The notes beneath the pieces were generated by a model. It had not been told where the DNA came from, ran no database searches, and was given only the letters and a program-made list of their open reading frames with translations. Of a stretch of 64,000 bases of DNA, positions 29,854 through 41,480 are shown one piece after another (position 1 is the first letter of the stretch; the number at the start of each line of letters is the position of its first letter). The DNA is from Leptidea sinapis (lineage: Eukaryota > Arthropoda > Insecta > Lepidoptera > Pieridae). The translations under genes and the position numbers were made by a program. The DNA is taken from positions 4,154,001 to 4,218,000 of the forward strand of contig NC_066301.1 in assembly GCF_905404315.1 (NCBI RefSeq), in the 5' to 3' direction.

Positions 29854-31283
29854 AAGTACCTCCCTACGACGGCAAGTCTTCCTGGGCTGCCTTTAAGCTA
29901 CAATTGGGGACGGTCAGAAGAGCCTGCGGTTGGAGTGACCAAGAAGCGCACTCTGCCCTCACACTAGCGCTCCGTGACGAAGCACTCTCCGTATTGGAAG
30001 CACTCGGCGCTGGGAAGGAGGAAGTGACCTACACAGACCTTATTGACGCGTTGGAGGCACGCTATGGTGATAAACACCTCGAACATGTGTACCGGGCGCA
30101 ACTTAAGGACCGCAGTCAAAGGGCCAGCGAAACTCTTCAGCAGTGGTCCGTGCAAGCCGAGAAACTAGTGCGTAAAGCATATCAGTCGTCGCCAGCTACA
30201 ATAGAAGAAATGTTGCTCCAAGTTTTCATCGATGGAATACGGGACGCCGAAGTTAGAGCAGCCGTACGATTGAGTCATCATACCAGCTTGAAGAAAGCGG
30301 TGGCACATGCGTTGGAAGTGGAAACGGTTCGCCACGATTCTCAGGCGTTGAGACTCCGCAAAATTGTACCAGCAGATTCCAGCCGAAGGCAAGCATATAA
30401 CCCAGCATGCTATGGTTGTGGGGAGCGAGGACACATTAGAAGCACTTGCCCCAGGCGTGAGAGCATAACGCAAGGTAGGAAGGATGCGACGGTCTCAACA
30501 TCACCGCTGGAGCAGCAGGAAAGGGCCAGGGCAGTGGGGTGGGCGCTGGCCGGTAGAAGCAAAGCCCCAAGGATCTTCGTTAAGCAGACATGTGACGGAA
30601 ACACTTTAGTTATAGAAGGAATGATAAATGGAAAATCTTGCCGTTTCACTTTGGATACGGGAGCCTCACGTACAGTCGTTAGCCAAAGAAGACTAGAGAG
30701 CATCGGAAGACGACATATGCGAGAAAATGTAAACTTAATACTCACAACAGCTACCGGCCAGCGCATACCAGTCCAGGGAGAGAAGGTCGTGGCCATGAAA
30801 ATCGGGGATACGTTGTACTGGCAAAAAGTGGTAATCGCGGATATCACAGATGACTGCATCATTGGGTTGGATTTTCTTCGAAATCATCAGTGTACCATTG
30901 ACATGAAACATGGTGTATTGAAGCATGGAAGTGAAGAAATTCCAATAAAAGGCGGAACTGTTGGGAAAGTGTTGTGCTTAAGAGACACTACTTTAAATCC
31001 GAGATCGCAGACCCTAGTCCCGGTAGCCCTGCCAAGGGATGACAGAGGAAGACCTTGTAAATGCGCTATAATAGAAAGAGAGACATCGGACACGACATGG
31101 TTCCCAGCCAGGACTGTTGTGGGTAACTCCCAGATTGCGATGGTTCCCGTGTTTAATCCTCATGAGGACAAGCAAATCATTAGGAAGGGAACAGTGATCG
31201 GAGCTTGTGCGGAGATAGCTTGGTTAAGAAAGTGTGAAGAAGGGAGGAAGACCGAAGCTGCAAGCCAGGATGTGAACATATAG
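29745..31283 (+). pseudogene. gag-pro: gag capsid/nucleocapsid and protease part
   Basis: The frame carries the gag capsid region (WAAFKLQL...; WSDQEAHSALTLALRDEALS) and a zinc knuckle CYGCGERGHIRSTC (CX2CX4HX4C, 30408-30449). An aspartic protease follows, with DTGAS at 30654-30668 and a later IIGLDFL motif. There is a TAG at 29778-29780 just after the frame change, and the run is closed by TAG at 31281-31283. The same frame continues beyond that stop without interruption into the reverse transcriptase, so the stop lies inside a once-continuous gag-pol frame, or is a readthrough site. Confidence 0.85.
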
Positions 31284-34124
31284 AAACTTCTGGATAGCTG
31301 TAAGGACAATCTTACCAAGCTACAGTTAATAAAAGCGAGAAATTTCCCGCTACGCTACTCCGGGATTTTCTCAAAGAACGACGGGGACATCGGAAGAACT
31401 GGTTTGGTGAAACACAAGATTGACACAGGAGACACTGTTCCGATACGGCAAAGACCAAGACGTATTCCGTTTGCACGCGAACAAGAAGTGGAAGACATGA
31501 TTCGGGATATGAAAGAAAATGGTGTGATAGAACCGTCGTCGAGTCCATGGTGTTCTCCAGTGGTTCTGGTGAAGAAGAAGGATGGATCAACTAGATTTTG
31601 TGTGGACTATCGGCGTCTGAATGATGTTACTAAGAAGGACAGTTATCCATTGCCAAGAATCGATGACACCTTAGATTCACTTTGTGGCATGACGTGGTTC
31701 TCTACTCTGGATTTGAAAAGTGGCTACTGGCAAGTTGATCTGGACCCTAAAGACAAGGAGAAGACGGCTTTTTCAACCGGAAAAGGATTATGGCAGTTCA
31801 AAACAATGCCCTTCGGATTATGCAACGCCCCAGCTACTTTCGAAAGGTTGATGGAGTATGTGCTGGCAGGTATGTTGGGAGAAACCTGCCTTGTCTACTT
31901 GGATGACATAATCATTATGGGACGAAGTTTTGAAGATCATCTCAAGAAGCTCGAAAAAGTCTTCGCAAAACTGCAGGGTGCCAACTTGAAGTTGAGTCCA
32001 AAGAAATGTTCCTTCTTTCAACGTCAGGTGAATTACTTGGGGCACGTTATCTCGGAACAAGGCGTCGCGACGGATCCTGCCAAGATAAGTGCTGTCAAGG
32101 ACTGGCCGACGCCGACAGAAAAGACACATGTGAGAGCATTCCTTGGACTATGCTCTTATTATCGACGCTTTGTGAAAGGGTTTTCCGATGTTGCTTAGCC
32201 CTTACATCGACTGACGGAGGAGAAAAGAGCCTTTTCCTGGGATGAAGACTGCGAACAAGCTTTCTTAGAGTTGAAGAAACGACTATGTGAATCACCAATC
32301 CTCGGATATCCTGACACGGAGGGAAGATTCATAGTAGATACTGATGCTAGCAATTCTGGAATTGGTGGAGTGTTATCTCAGAAGAGGGGAGATCAAGAAG
32401 TTGTAATTGCATACTTTAGCAAATCTTTATCGAAGCCGGAGAGAAACTACTGTGTAACTCGTAGGGAGTTACTTGCCGTGGTAAAGACATTACAACATTT
32501 TAAAAAGTACTTGTTGGGTCGCAAATTCCTCGTAAGGACTGATCATACCGCCTTGAAGTGGTTACTAGAATTCAAGAATCCGGAAGGACAAGTGGCCAGA
32601 TGGATTGAGCAACTTCAAGAGTATGACTTTGAAATCGAACATCGAGGAGGAAAAACTCATGGAAACGCAGATGCTTTATCTAGAAGACCTTGTCCGACGG
32701 AATGCAAACATTGCATTCGTCAGGAGGAGAAAGAAAATCCAATAATCCGACTGATCAGAACAGATTCGATCGATGGGAACTGGAGCAACGATGCAATGAG
32801 GAGAGCTCAGGAAAATGATAAGGATCTTCAACCACTTTTACATTGGCTAGCAAGTGGATCACTTAAACCAAAATGGTCTGAAGTGGCTAGACACAGTACG
32901 GCTACCAAGAGTCTCTGGGCACAATGGAACAGTTTGGTGATGCATGACGGGTTACTCTGCCGTAAATGGGAAACCCCGCAAGGAAAGGATTGCCATCTGC
33001 AACTGGTCGTTCCCAGGGAGAAGGTGAACGAGATCCTGAGAGCTTATCACGATGGTTCTTCAGGTGGACATTTGGGAATAAGAAGAACTCTCACAAAAAT
33101 TAAGAACGATTTTACTGGTTGCATTGCCGTGATGATGTGGAAGACTGGTGCCGAAAATGCAAGAGTTGTGCTGCTGTCAAAGGATTTCAGACCCGGAGCA
33201 GAGGAGTTATGAAGTTGTACAATGTTGGGGCTCCGTGGGAAAGAGTAGCTCTGGATATGGCCGGACCGTTCCCAGTCACCAAATCTGGAAACCGTTACAT
33301 AATGGTGGTGATGGATTATTTCACGAAGTGGCCGGAAGCATTTGCCCTACCGAATCAAGAAGCAGTTACCGTTGCGACGAAGCTGGTGAATGAAGTTTTC
33401 TGCAGATTCGGTGTGCCTTTGTAGTTGCACAGTGACCAAGGGCGGAACTTCGAGTCACAAGTATTTCAAGAAGTTTGCAAGATTTTTGGGAATCCATAAG
33501 ACCAGAACTACGCCATATCATCCACAGTCGGACGGGATGGTGGAGAGGTTTAACCAAACATTGGAGCGACATCTGGCAAAAGTAGTGGACAGTCATCAGG
33601 ATAACTGGGATGAGTACATTCCACTGTTTCTTATGTCGTATAGAAGCGCAATACACGAGACGACAACGGTGACTCCTGCGTAGGCCAATTTTGGAAGGGA
33701 ATTGAAATTGCCAGCTGATTTACTCTCAGACTGTCCACCGGATACTCCGAAAAGTATAACAGAATATGTGGATGAGTTACGGAAAAAGATGGTTGACATC
33801 TACGAGGAAATAAGAACAACTGGGCTTAAGGCAAGTGAACGGATGAAGACCCGCTACGATCGAAGAGCTAATATTCCTAGTTTTGAAGAGGGAACCCTGA
33901 TTTGGTTACACAATCCTGTAAGGCGAAAGGGGAAGTCTCCGAAGCTCCAACCAAGTTGGGAGGGACCATATAAAGTAATCACAAGGATAAATGATGTGAC
34001 TCTCAGGATCCAGCGTACCCCTCGAAGTCCCCCGAAAATCGTACATGTCGATCGGGTGGCTAAATACTACGGAAGCAACGATGATCGGGACGATCATGTC
34101 TTGGAAGGGGGCAGTGTTGCGTAG
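31284..34124 (+). pseudogene. pol: pol: reverse transcriptase, RNase H, integrase (broken)
   Basis: Reverse transcriptase 31404-32198 has FSTLDLKSGYWQV, MPFGLCNAPATF and the catalytic YLDD (31895-31906). RNase H follows (DTDASNSGIGG at about 32335; HALSRRP-like end). Integrase has the HHCC zinc-binding region (about 33047-33172), LDMAGPFPVTKSGNRY with the first Asp, HSDQGRNFES with the second, and HPQSDGMVERFNQTLERHL with the Glu. Breaks are TAG at 32196, 33422 and 33681, a frameshift near 33110, and a frameshift at a T run near 33485. The last codons run into the 3' LTR and end at its TAG. The copy cannot make full-length pol unless recoding occurs. Confidence 0.9.
34103..34111 (+). other. 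Polypurine tract
   Basis: GGAAGGGGG just before the 3' LTR (34115). It is the usual plus-strand primer in this class. Confidence 0.7.
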
Positions 34125-34706
34125 CAACCCTTCGAAGTATATGACGAGAGTTGTCAAACTTCAAGACATTGTTAATTTCAACAGCTCCGTCAGCAATACT
34201 CGTAGCTCAGCGGAAAAGTGTTTACTTTAGACTTAGTATGGATTTTTTTGGGTTTTGTAAAGTTAAAGGAAATTTCTAGTAAGTTCAGGATCAAATCGAA
34301 CAGAAAAAAAGGGATGGAAAATGTGTAAGCAGGATAAAAATAGTTAAAAGAATTTTCTAGTACAATTTAAATTTAAAGATGGAATGGGAGAATCATTTTG
34401 AAAATAGAACGGATCCGGGGGTATATAAGCCGTACTAAGCGTGGCCTACGGCAGTTCTAGTTCTGACTCGAAAGTGTAAAGAAGAAGAAGAAGAAGAAAA
34501 GAAGAAGCAGTGAAAAGTGGAAGTGTTCCAAGAAGAAGAAGATAGAAGAGAGTGTTCGGTGCGGTGTGACGCGTTGAAGGTACCGCCGCCCACAAGAGGA
34601 AGAGCGGCAGACCGGCGAAGCGCAAGTTCAGAAAAAGTGAACGCAAATAAAGACTCGTTCCTATAAGCGGAGTATTATTTCCAATCCCTGACCCACTCCC
34701 GTGTCA
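34115..34706 (+). repeat. 3' LTR of gypsy element
   Basis: 592 bp. It has the A-box segment but lacks the B-box part present in the 5' LTR, and has a (GAA)n run three units longer. Confidence 0.93.
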
Positions 34707-34889
34707 ATATGTTAACCTATATATTTACATGTCATTCCTTGACCATTTAAGTATATCTCCGACGATACTTAAAGTTAAGTATTCCTTAAGCTTTTTGTTA
34801 TGTTTCATATAATATAATACCGTCACTTTCACTCTCTTTACAAAACTTTCGTGAGACATTATTTACTTATTTATTAGTAATACGTATGG

Positions 34890-35375
34890 CAAACCAACAA
34901 AGGTGGAGATATTTATGGTAGACGATGTTTTTATTTATTTATTTTTTGCCATAGTTCCCAGAAAAGGAGTAAGAAAACTACTGGACCACCTGAACAAAAT
35001 GCATCCTAAGATAGGTTTTACTATAGAGAAAGAAATAGATGGACCCTCCATTTTTGGATGTGCTGGTGAATCGCGAATCCAGTGGTAGCCAGTATACGGT
35101 ATTTAGAAAACCCACACATACCGATCATTACCTAAAGGCAGATTACCATCACCATCCGTCGCACTTGTCGTCTGTACCACGCACTCTCATTAATCGCGCC
35201 CTTCGCTTGTGCGATTGGCAATTTATTGAGGCAGAATTGACACACGTGCGGCAAGTGTTGGAGGGCAATGGCTGCAACTGGCGACAGTGTTATCGACTGG
35301 CAAACACGACCATCACACAGCGACCTCAGCGTGTGGAGCGGTCCCGCCATATCTACCCCATGAGATCATGATAAC
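34890..35375 (+). pseudogene. Penelope-like element reverse-transcriptase fragment
   Basis: Two overlapping + frames (34903-35088 and 35039-35371) read MVDDVFIYLFF, then LLDHLNKMHPKIGFTIEKE, then PFLDVLV and VFRKPTHTDHYLKADYHHHP. A catalytic '.DD' followed by 'LN..HP.I.FT.E.E', 'FLDV' and 'KPTHT..YL' is the signature of Penelope-like elements. The fragment is frame-shifted near 35040 and ends in RALRLCDWQFIEAELTHV. No GIY-YIG endonuclease domain was seen. It begins about 180 bp after the gypsy element. Confidence 0.75.
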
Positions 35376-36589
35376 GGATCAAATTTGACACCTGTTATGC
35401 CGTAGATATAGCATTAGGACAGTTTTTGCATTTTGAAATATAGAAATAATAAAAAAGCCATCTTAGGTTCAACATCAGATCGTTTCCACGGAAGCATTTA
35501 TCCAATTGATTTATTGATATTATTATTTGATTGATTGATATTACAACTTATAATTCCAGGTGCCCCAATGTGATTGCAATTCGTGATGTTCCAGCTGTAG
35601 GTACACAGAAAGGACTGACGGATACCGCTGAAATTTTTTCGCTGCAACAGTTGACAGCATTAGAATCGTTGTAGGTATAAGTTACATTCACCATTATTAG
35701 GTACGTCACGTGTAGGTACTATACATAGCATTACAAAACTCCCAAAAAAAGAATACAAAAAAACTAAGGCTTTTTCTACAATTAGAGAACTCTCGCTACA
35801 ATGACAATAGCTGATTCAGTTCTAATGATTCAGTTACAGGGAGCTTGAAGAAACCATTTCGTATACGGAGGTTATCTGGTTACATTCTGTATACCTTGAA
35901 TTGGAAACTTCCTTAGGGGCTCGGGCGCTTTATTATGTAGGTATTGAATAAGACTGCGCCGTTACGCTCGGCTATATTACGCTGGATCAGTTAAAGTTAG
36001 CTCCAGTCAACTAAGGGAGACTCGCTTGGTGAGCATAGTTAAACTTCGTATTGTTATCCTCGCCCTGATAAGGTATATTGTATAGGCTAGCCTATATACC
36101 GACAAGTTGCGACAAGTAAGACGATAAATTTTAATATTGTAACGAATCTATTTATAGAGTAGGTACACACAACGACATGCAAATAATCCCTCTAGGAGGA
36201 AATACAAGGGACGGATCATATTTCGCAATAAAGAGGCCCGTTTGATCAGCATTGAAAATCTCATATTTCGGAGAGTAGTTGTCGTTGTAGGTCAAAATTT
36301 AATCCAGACGAAATTCTTATTCTTATTGATCCATCTCATAACAGGTGCCACAAGTAATACTATGATGGAGTTTCTTATTTTGCAGTAGTAACTTAATGCA
36401 GGAACATAATTAATACCCTAAGGGGCTGTTTCACAATGTCTAAGTAAAGTAGCAGAATCCAGATGAAACAGATTGCGTTACACAATAACATCAACGCTAT
36501 ATTTAATTACTAGATGACTTATCTGGCAGATCGTTTTGGCAACCTCGCACTCAATAGTTCCATTTGACGAAATGGAAATATTAAAAAAA
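35376..36589. other. No gene recognised
   Basis: Mixed AT-rich sequence of about 1.2 kb with no supported frame or recognised repeat. Confidence 0.35.
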
Positions 36590-37885
36590 AAACTGTTTGC
36601 CCTGAAAAAAATCCTGCTCTCCAAATTCATGGAGAGCATTATTAACCACCAGCTAGAGGGTCACCAGTTTATCAACGACCGACAGTACGGCTTTCGCCAT
36701 GGTCGATCGGCAGGTGATCTTCTAGTATACCTAACACATAGATGGGCGGCGGCTATCGAAAGCAAGGGGAAGGCCTGGCAGTTAGCCCGGATATAGCGAT
36801 GGCCTTTGATCGTGTATGGCACAAGGCGCTTCTCTAAAACTTCCCGGCTTCCCGAGAGCTTCTGCAAGTCGAGCTCCAGCTTCCTCACTGGGCGCTGCAT
36901 TCAGGTTGTTATCGATGGTTATTGCTCGAATCCCAAGCGCGTGAAGGGTGTATGCTATCTCCCACACTGTTTCTTCTGCATATCATTGATATGTTGGACA
37001 CCTCAACATATATTGCTATGCAGACGACAGCACGGGCGATGCCGTATACACGAGCCATGCAGGTCTCTATGGAAATCGTCGACCAGTGCCGGAAGAAACT
37101 TGTGTCTTCTATCGAGTCCTCTCTTGAGAAGGTCGCGGATGGGGTAAATTGAACCTTGTCCAATTTAACCTCCAGAAGGCTCCAGTTTGCGCGTCTACCC
37201 CTAAAAATACCCCATTTGTCGTATCACCACTCTTCGACAACACTTCCAGCCTCGCCTAGTATTGGAATACTGGGACTCGAAATTCCGCGGCCATCTGCAG
37301 AGCAATCTGGGCCAAATTGGCTTCAAAGAAAACTGGGCGTCATAAATAGAGCACGGCAATACTTCAAGCCGGCCCACATTCTAGCGCCACATATGGAGTA
37401 TTGCTGTCATCTCTGGTCTGGCGCACCCCAGTTTGACCGCGTGCAACGCAGACCAGCTCGAATTGTCGGGGACCCAGTGCTCTGTAAACGGCTGGATCAC
37501 TTGGCGTTGCGTAGAGACATCGCTTCATTGTGTGTCTTCTACCGCATTTATCACGGGGAGTGTTCCGAAGAGCTGTTTCACCTGATTCCTGTTGCCGAAT
37601 TCCACCTTCGCACGACACGCCACAAGTTAGGATATCATCTGGATGTGTGGCGGTCCTCCACAGTGCAGTTTTGCACAAAGCTGACAGCTGTGGAATGAAC
37701 TTCCTTGTGCGGTGTTTCCGGGACGATACGACATGGCCACCTTCAAAAAAAGCGCGTACACCTTCCTTAAAGGCCCGCACCGCTCCTGTGATTCCTCTGG
37801 TGTTGCAAAAGAATGTGGGCGGCGGTGGTCACTTAATACCAGGTGACCTGTACATTCGTTTGTCCTCTTTTCCATAAAAAAATCC
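36590..37885 (+). mobile_element. Jockey-like LINE, 5'-truncated copy
   Basis: A sense copy of the family scattered through the window. It begins inside the reverse transcriptase (DRQYGFRHGRSAGDLLVYLT, 36675-36740). Broken frames follow covering the catalytic region and thumb. The C-terminal part 37156-37698 is intact over 180 codons (HMEYCCHLWSGAPQFDR, LCVFYRIYHGECSEELFHLI). It ends at 37885 in 'tccataaaaaaa'. There are several frameshifts and stops. Confidence 0.85.
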
Positions 37886-38349
37886 ACAATAAAATCAAGT
37901 ATCACATACCTAATTGTATTCCGCTTCCGTGAAACGAGCTTTGAGAATGTCAACTATTATCTACACTGACCTGTATGTCATGAGTCTTTCATAAATGTTC
38001 ATAAGTCATAACATAAATAAACCATGTACAAAACATTATAGTAGAGGAGCCCGAGCGAGTATTTTGGGATTTATTCGAGTGCGTTAGAATAACATAAGAG
38101 GGACAAACTTGCACCATGTGAAGTAGTCCCAACATACCTCAGCCCTGTATATTATAGGCTTGAACGTCTAGAGCAGCCGATCAGATCAGAACTCGAGTGC
38201 GTCAGATTCAGTAAGATTTTCAGATGCAGTAAAGCGTGCATTTCAATTTGAGCGTTACATAAGTGAGTAGGAAAGTCACAAAGTCACAAACCAAAAATTT
38301 CGTTTTCATGAAAAATATATATGTAAATAAGTATTTAGATTTATACGGC

Positions 38350-38620
38350 CTTAGAAATAAAATTGATATAAAGTTATAACTAAGCATAAACCAAGAACAT
38401 GTAAAATGTTTACAAACAGACAATTTGCTTACGAATGGTTTGTTCGGACGTAGGTATAACGTTTCCCGCGTTTATTTGCAAGGCTGCTTGTCATTCAGAA
38501 AACTTCAGAATTATCATTGTAATGACAGTGTTGTCAACGATATTGTAAACCTTTTTACATTTTCTTTGTTTATCATCAGTTATAACTTTATACCAAGTTT
38601 ATTAATTGTTCCACAATAAA
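38350..38620. repeat. Foldback family N, copy 1
   Basis: The arms are long inverted repeats: 'gatataaagttataactaag' near 38365 pairs with 'gttataactttataccaag' near 38580. The same element is at 57490-57710. Confidence 0.65.
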
Positions 38621-39270
38621 ATTATTATTTGAGCTCCTAACATCAAGATGTTACCTACACTTGGTCGATTCAAGATATCATCTCATGATGGCAAAAATAT
38701 TAAAGGAAAAGAATATTTTGCAACAAAATATCAGACCCTTATTGAGAAAGCATGTCTGTGGAAACAACACGATAAGCCAATATGTAAATAGCGGCCCGGA
38801 GTGAGCTATGACAGTGTTACTAAAATGTACTTTTACGTATCTTTTATATATTTATTTTATTTTAATCTTCTGATAAAAAATATAGTGACTTGCTCTAAGA
38901 CAGTACTAGAAAGCTGGTATTTCATTCTTGTAAAACACATAAATTACTACCCCATGCGAATGAAGAACTAAAAGTGGGGCAAAACAAGAATAAAATAATA
39001 AATTATTAATTGTTCTCATCTTCGAGACGAAACTGGAATAAAATCTGGGTCGAAAAAAGAATTTTTTGTGTGGGGCGAATTTTTCGCGGGGCGAAACAGG
39101 AACAAATCCTCCAAAACCATTCAAATGAACCGTTTGTTTCTGAGATAAATAAATATTTATTTATTACATTTAACTAAAAACCTTTATATAAATACTTTAT
39201 TTTTACATAATTAGTATTAAACAAATTGCAATATTCGACATAAAATCAAATTGAAATATAATTATAATAA
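38621..39270. other. No gene recognised
   Basis: AT-rich; nothing supported. Confidence 0.35.
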
Positions 39271-39345
39271 TAAAATCATTTATTTCAGGCATACCACCCA
39301 TATAAATTAAATACACGTTAATTCAATATTAAATAAAGAGACAGA
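39271..39345 (-). repeat. 3'-end fragment of LINE family O
   Basis: 'aataataaaatcatttattt' then 'caggcataccac' matches the 3' end of the LINE at 47448-48475, in the same orientation. Confidence 0.55.
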
Positions 39346-39579
39346 GAATATTAAGTAGTAGTCGCAAAGTGCTGCAACTAATAGGTACTACACCCAAGTG
39401 GGCGTACTCGAGCCCGTCTCGAACAATATGTGACGTAGACGTGCAATATGCCATATTAAACTTTGTAAATATTGTGAGAGATGTATTATAAAAGAGACAC
39501 TTGGATCACATATCCTCATCAGTTAGTAATTTGTATTTTATTAATTTCAATGTAAAATAACAGGAAGCGTCTATTACAA

Positions 39580-39665
39580 TTTACTAGTTGCCGTAATAAA
39601 AAAGCTTTTGTTCTAAGATAGAGCGGTATCTAGTTGGAGTTGGCAGCGGAGACCAATCCTAAATC
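39580..39665 (-). repeat. Repeat family L, copy 2
   Basis: Inverse of 13850-13965: 'agttgccgtaataaaaaagc', 'tagttggag' and 'ggagaccaatcct'. Confidence 0.5.
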
Positions 39666-40268
39666 TAAGATTAAAGCATAAAACTAACAAATTAAGAAAA
39701 ATCTATTTCAAATAATGTTTAAACCCAACAATTTGTCAAAGAAGACATCTGTGTCTATTAGTATTTCGTTATTATTCATATTCCTCATTCAAGGATCCAT
39801 TTGAGAGGAAATAAACTTTAAAATTATAATTATTGTTAGAGTTACATTAAATGCCAGGTAATCAATTAATTTTATAAATGTTAAAAACTCATATAACCTA
39901 CTCATATTTAAAAGTATAGATCCTACAACATAATAATGAGTAATAGTAATACTTAAAAAATAAAGGAAAATTTTGAACACATTATTATGTTTCATGCATG
40001 TCTGATTGCCTGTAAGTAGTATCGCAATTATCATTTTTTTTAAGTATGTTGTAATTATAGTGGAATGTATGTTGTAGTTTCTGTAGGTAAACTTAAATAA
40101 ATAAATAAACACATTATTTCCTAAATAATTTTAAAATATACTGTTTGTGTAGAATAAGTAAATCTTTAGACAATACGAGTATGAACACAAAATCATCGAT
40201 TTTCAGTACATGTTTTATTGAACATTCACAATATCAAAGTTCTTCAGGGTCTATCAAATTACGAAATA
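39666..40268. other. No gene recognised
   Basis: AT-rich. The - frame 39789-40112 (107 codons) is hydrophobic and AT-driven without a recognisable domain; I do not consider it a gene. Confidence 0.35.
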
Positions 40269-40393
40269 GTAATTTATGCAACTGTTGTGTAATAAGGGGT
40301 ATAAAAACACGAATGTTGATTTATCTCACGAGGCGAAGCCGAGTGTGATTATAGTATCACATGAGTGTTTTAATACCTAATTATCAACAGTTG
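40269..40393. repeat. Foldback unit E, copy 2
   Basis: The arms match the unit at 8847-8959 (AACTGTTGTGTAATAAGGGG ... CCTAATTATCAACAGTTG). The interior contains cgaggcgaagccgag, which the first copy lacks. Confidence 0.65.
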
Positions 40394-40402
40394 CATACAA
40401 GA

Positions 40403-40980
40403 CTTTATCTACACCCAGAATATGAATCCTCTAAAAGATTCTGAAACAGTTAGCTTACTGCTAACATTAAAACAGCCAGTCCTAGTAGTAACCTAATATC
40501 ATCCATTACTGATTATATACTAATAAACTAAGTATTAATGAAAGAATTATTTATTTGAGTAGTAATTTACATTTTGTATAGTGCAATAAATAAAATTCAC
40601 TTGAATATTATGTTCTTTTGGAAATTAATCGCTCATTTTTTGTAAACAAAACAATAAAAATATCGAAGAAAAATGGTGGGGATTCGAATAACCGATTTTT
40701 TTTAAGTCGCGCGACGTTCTGGTGGTATGGAACGCGCGTAAACCAAAATGTACTTTTTTTTTAAATTGAAAGAAAGAATGTGGCTGTCTGTTAAAACTCT
40801 TTGAGCATGAAGGGAATGAAAAAAAAAAAAATAGGAGTGTTATTATGAAATTCAGTACAACATTACAACACTCTTTTGGATAATGTAATGGTTATTAGAA
40901 CATTGGGTGTTTTATTGTTGGCAATAAGCTAACTGTTTCAGAATCTTTAATAGAGGATTTAAAGCATGGGTGTAGATAAA
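40403..40980. mobile_element. Foldback unit D, copy 2, with larger interior
   Basis: Begins TTTATCTACACCCA and ends with its complement TGGGTGTAGATAAA at 40980. The inverted arms are about 100 bp. The middle (about 40510-40840) is absent from the copy at 8970-9238, so either this is a longer parental form or something inserted here. E and D are adjacent in both copies. Confidence 0.7.
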
Positions 40981-41480
40981 TGATTTTACCACCTCCCTGT
41001 AAACAATTTTGCGATCGAAGGTCATAACAATAAGCAATTTAAGAAGGATACCCGCTCAATACAGACTAAAGTGCCACATCAAGCCTGTCCATATTAAGTG
41101 TTAAAAACGTCTTTCCGGATAATTTCGTTGAATAAATCACATGTTTACCATGTAAATTGAGGCTGTAATCCAAAATTGAACTCCCGCATAGAACCAAGGC
41201 CGTCAGCTTTCATTACGGTGTCATAACATTTTATGATCACGATCACAAGGCCTAGGGATATTATCACTTACTTGTTCTTTTTTTTAATTTCCTTCAAAGA
41301 ACATAGCATTATTGACATTCAGAACTAGTAGAAAATATAGTGAGCTATGTTATGTGTTTGTATATCTTATATTTATTTCATTTATGATTGAAATATAATT
41401 ACAAACACTTAATCTTTGTAAAGCTTTCCTGTGCATTTTACCGGCTTAACTTTTAATCAAAAAAACACTAAAAAATATTT
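40981..41480. other. No gene recognised
   Basis: AT-rich spacer. Confidence 0.35.

Larger units (their letters stand above)
28549..34706 (+). mobile_element. Ty3/gypsy-type LTR retrotransposon, recently inserted, pol broken
   Basis: A full-length 6.16-kb element flanked by a 4-bp duplication ATAT (28545-28548 and 34707-34710). LTRs are 612 and 592 bp, begin TGTTGCG and end TGTCA. Over about 575 alignable bases I count seven substitutions, one 9-bp (GAA)n length change and one roughly 30-bp replacement, so insertion is fairly recent. Order: LTR, tRNA-Leu primer site, gag, protease, reverse transcriptase, RNase H, integrase, polypurine tract, LTR. No envelope-like gene is present. Confidence 0.95.

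Noticed and set aside
39789..40112. 107-codon - strand open frame
   Set aside because: Translation is AT-driven hydrophobic residues with no domain, conserved motif or splice context.
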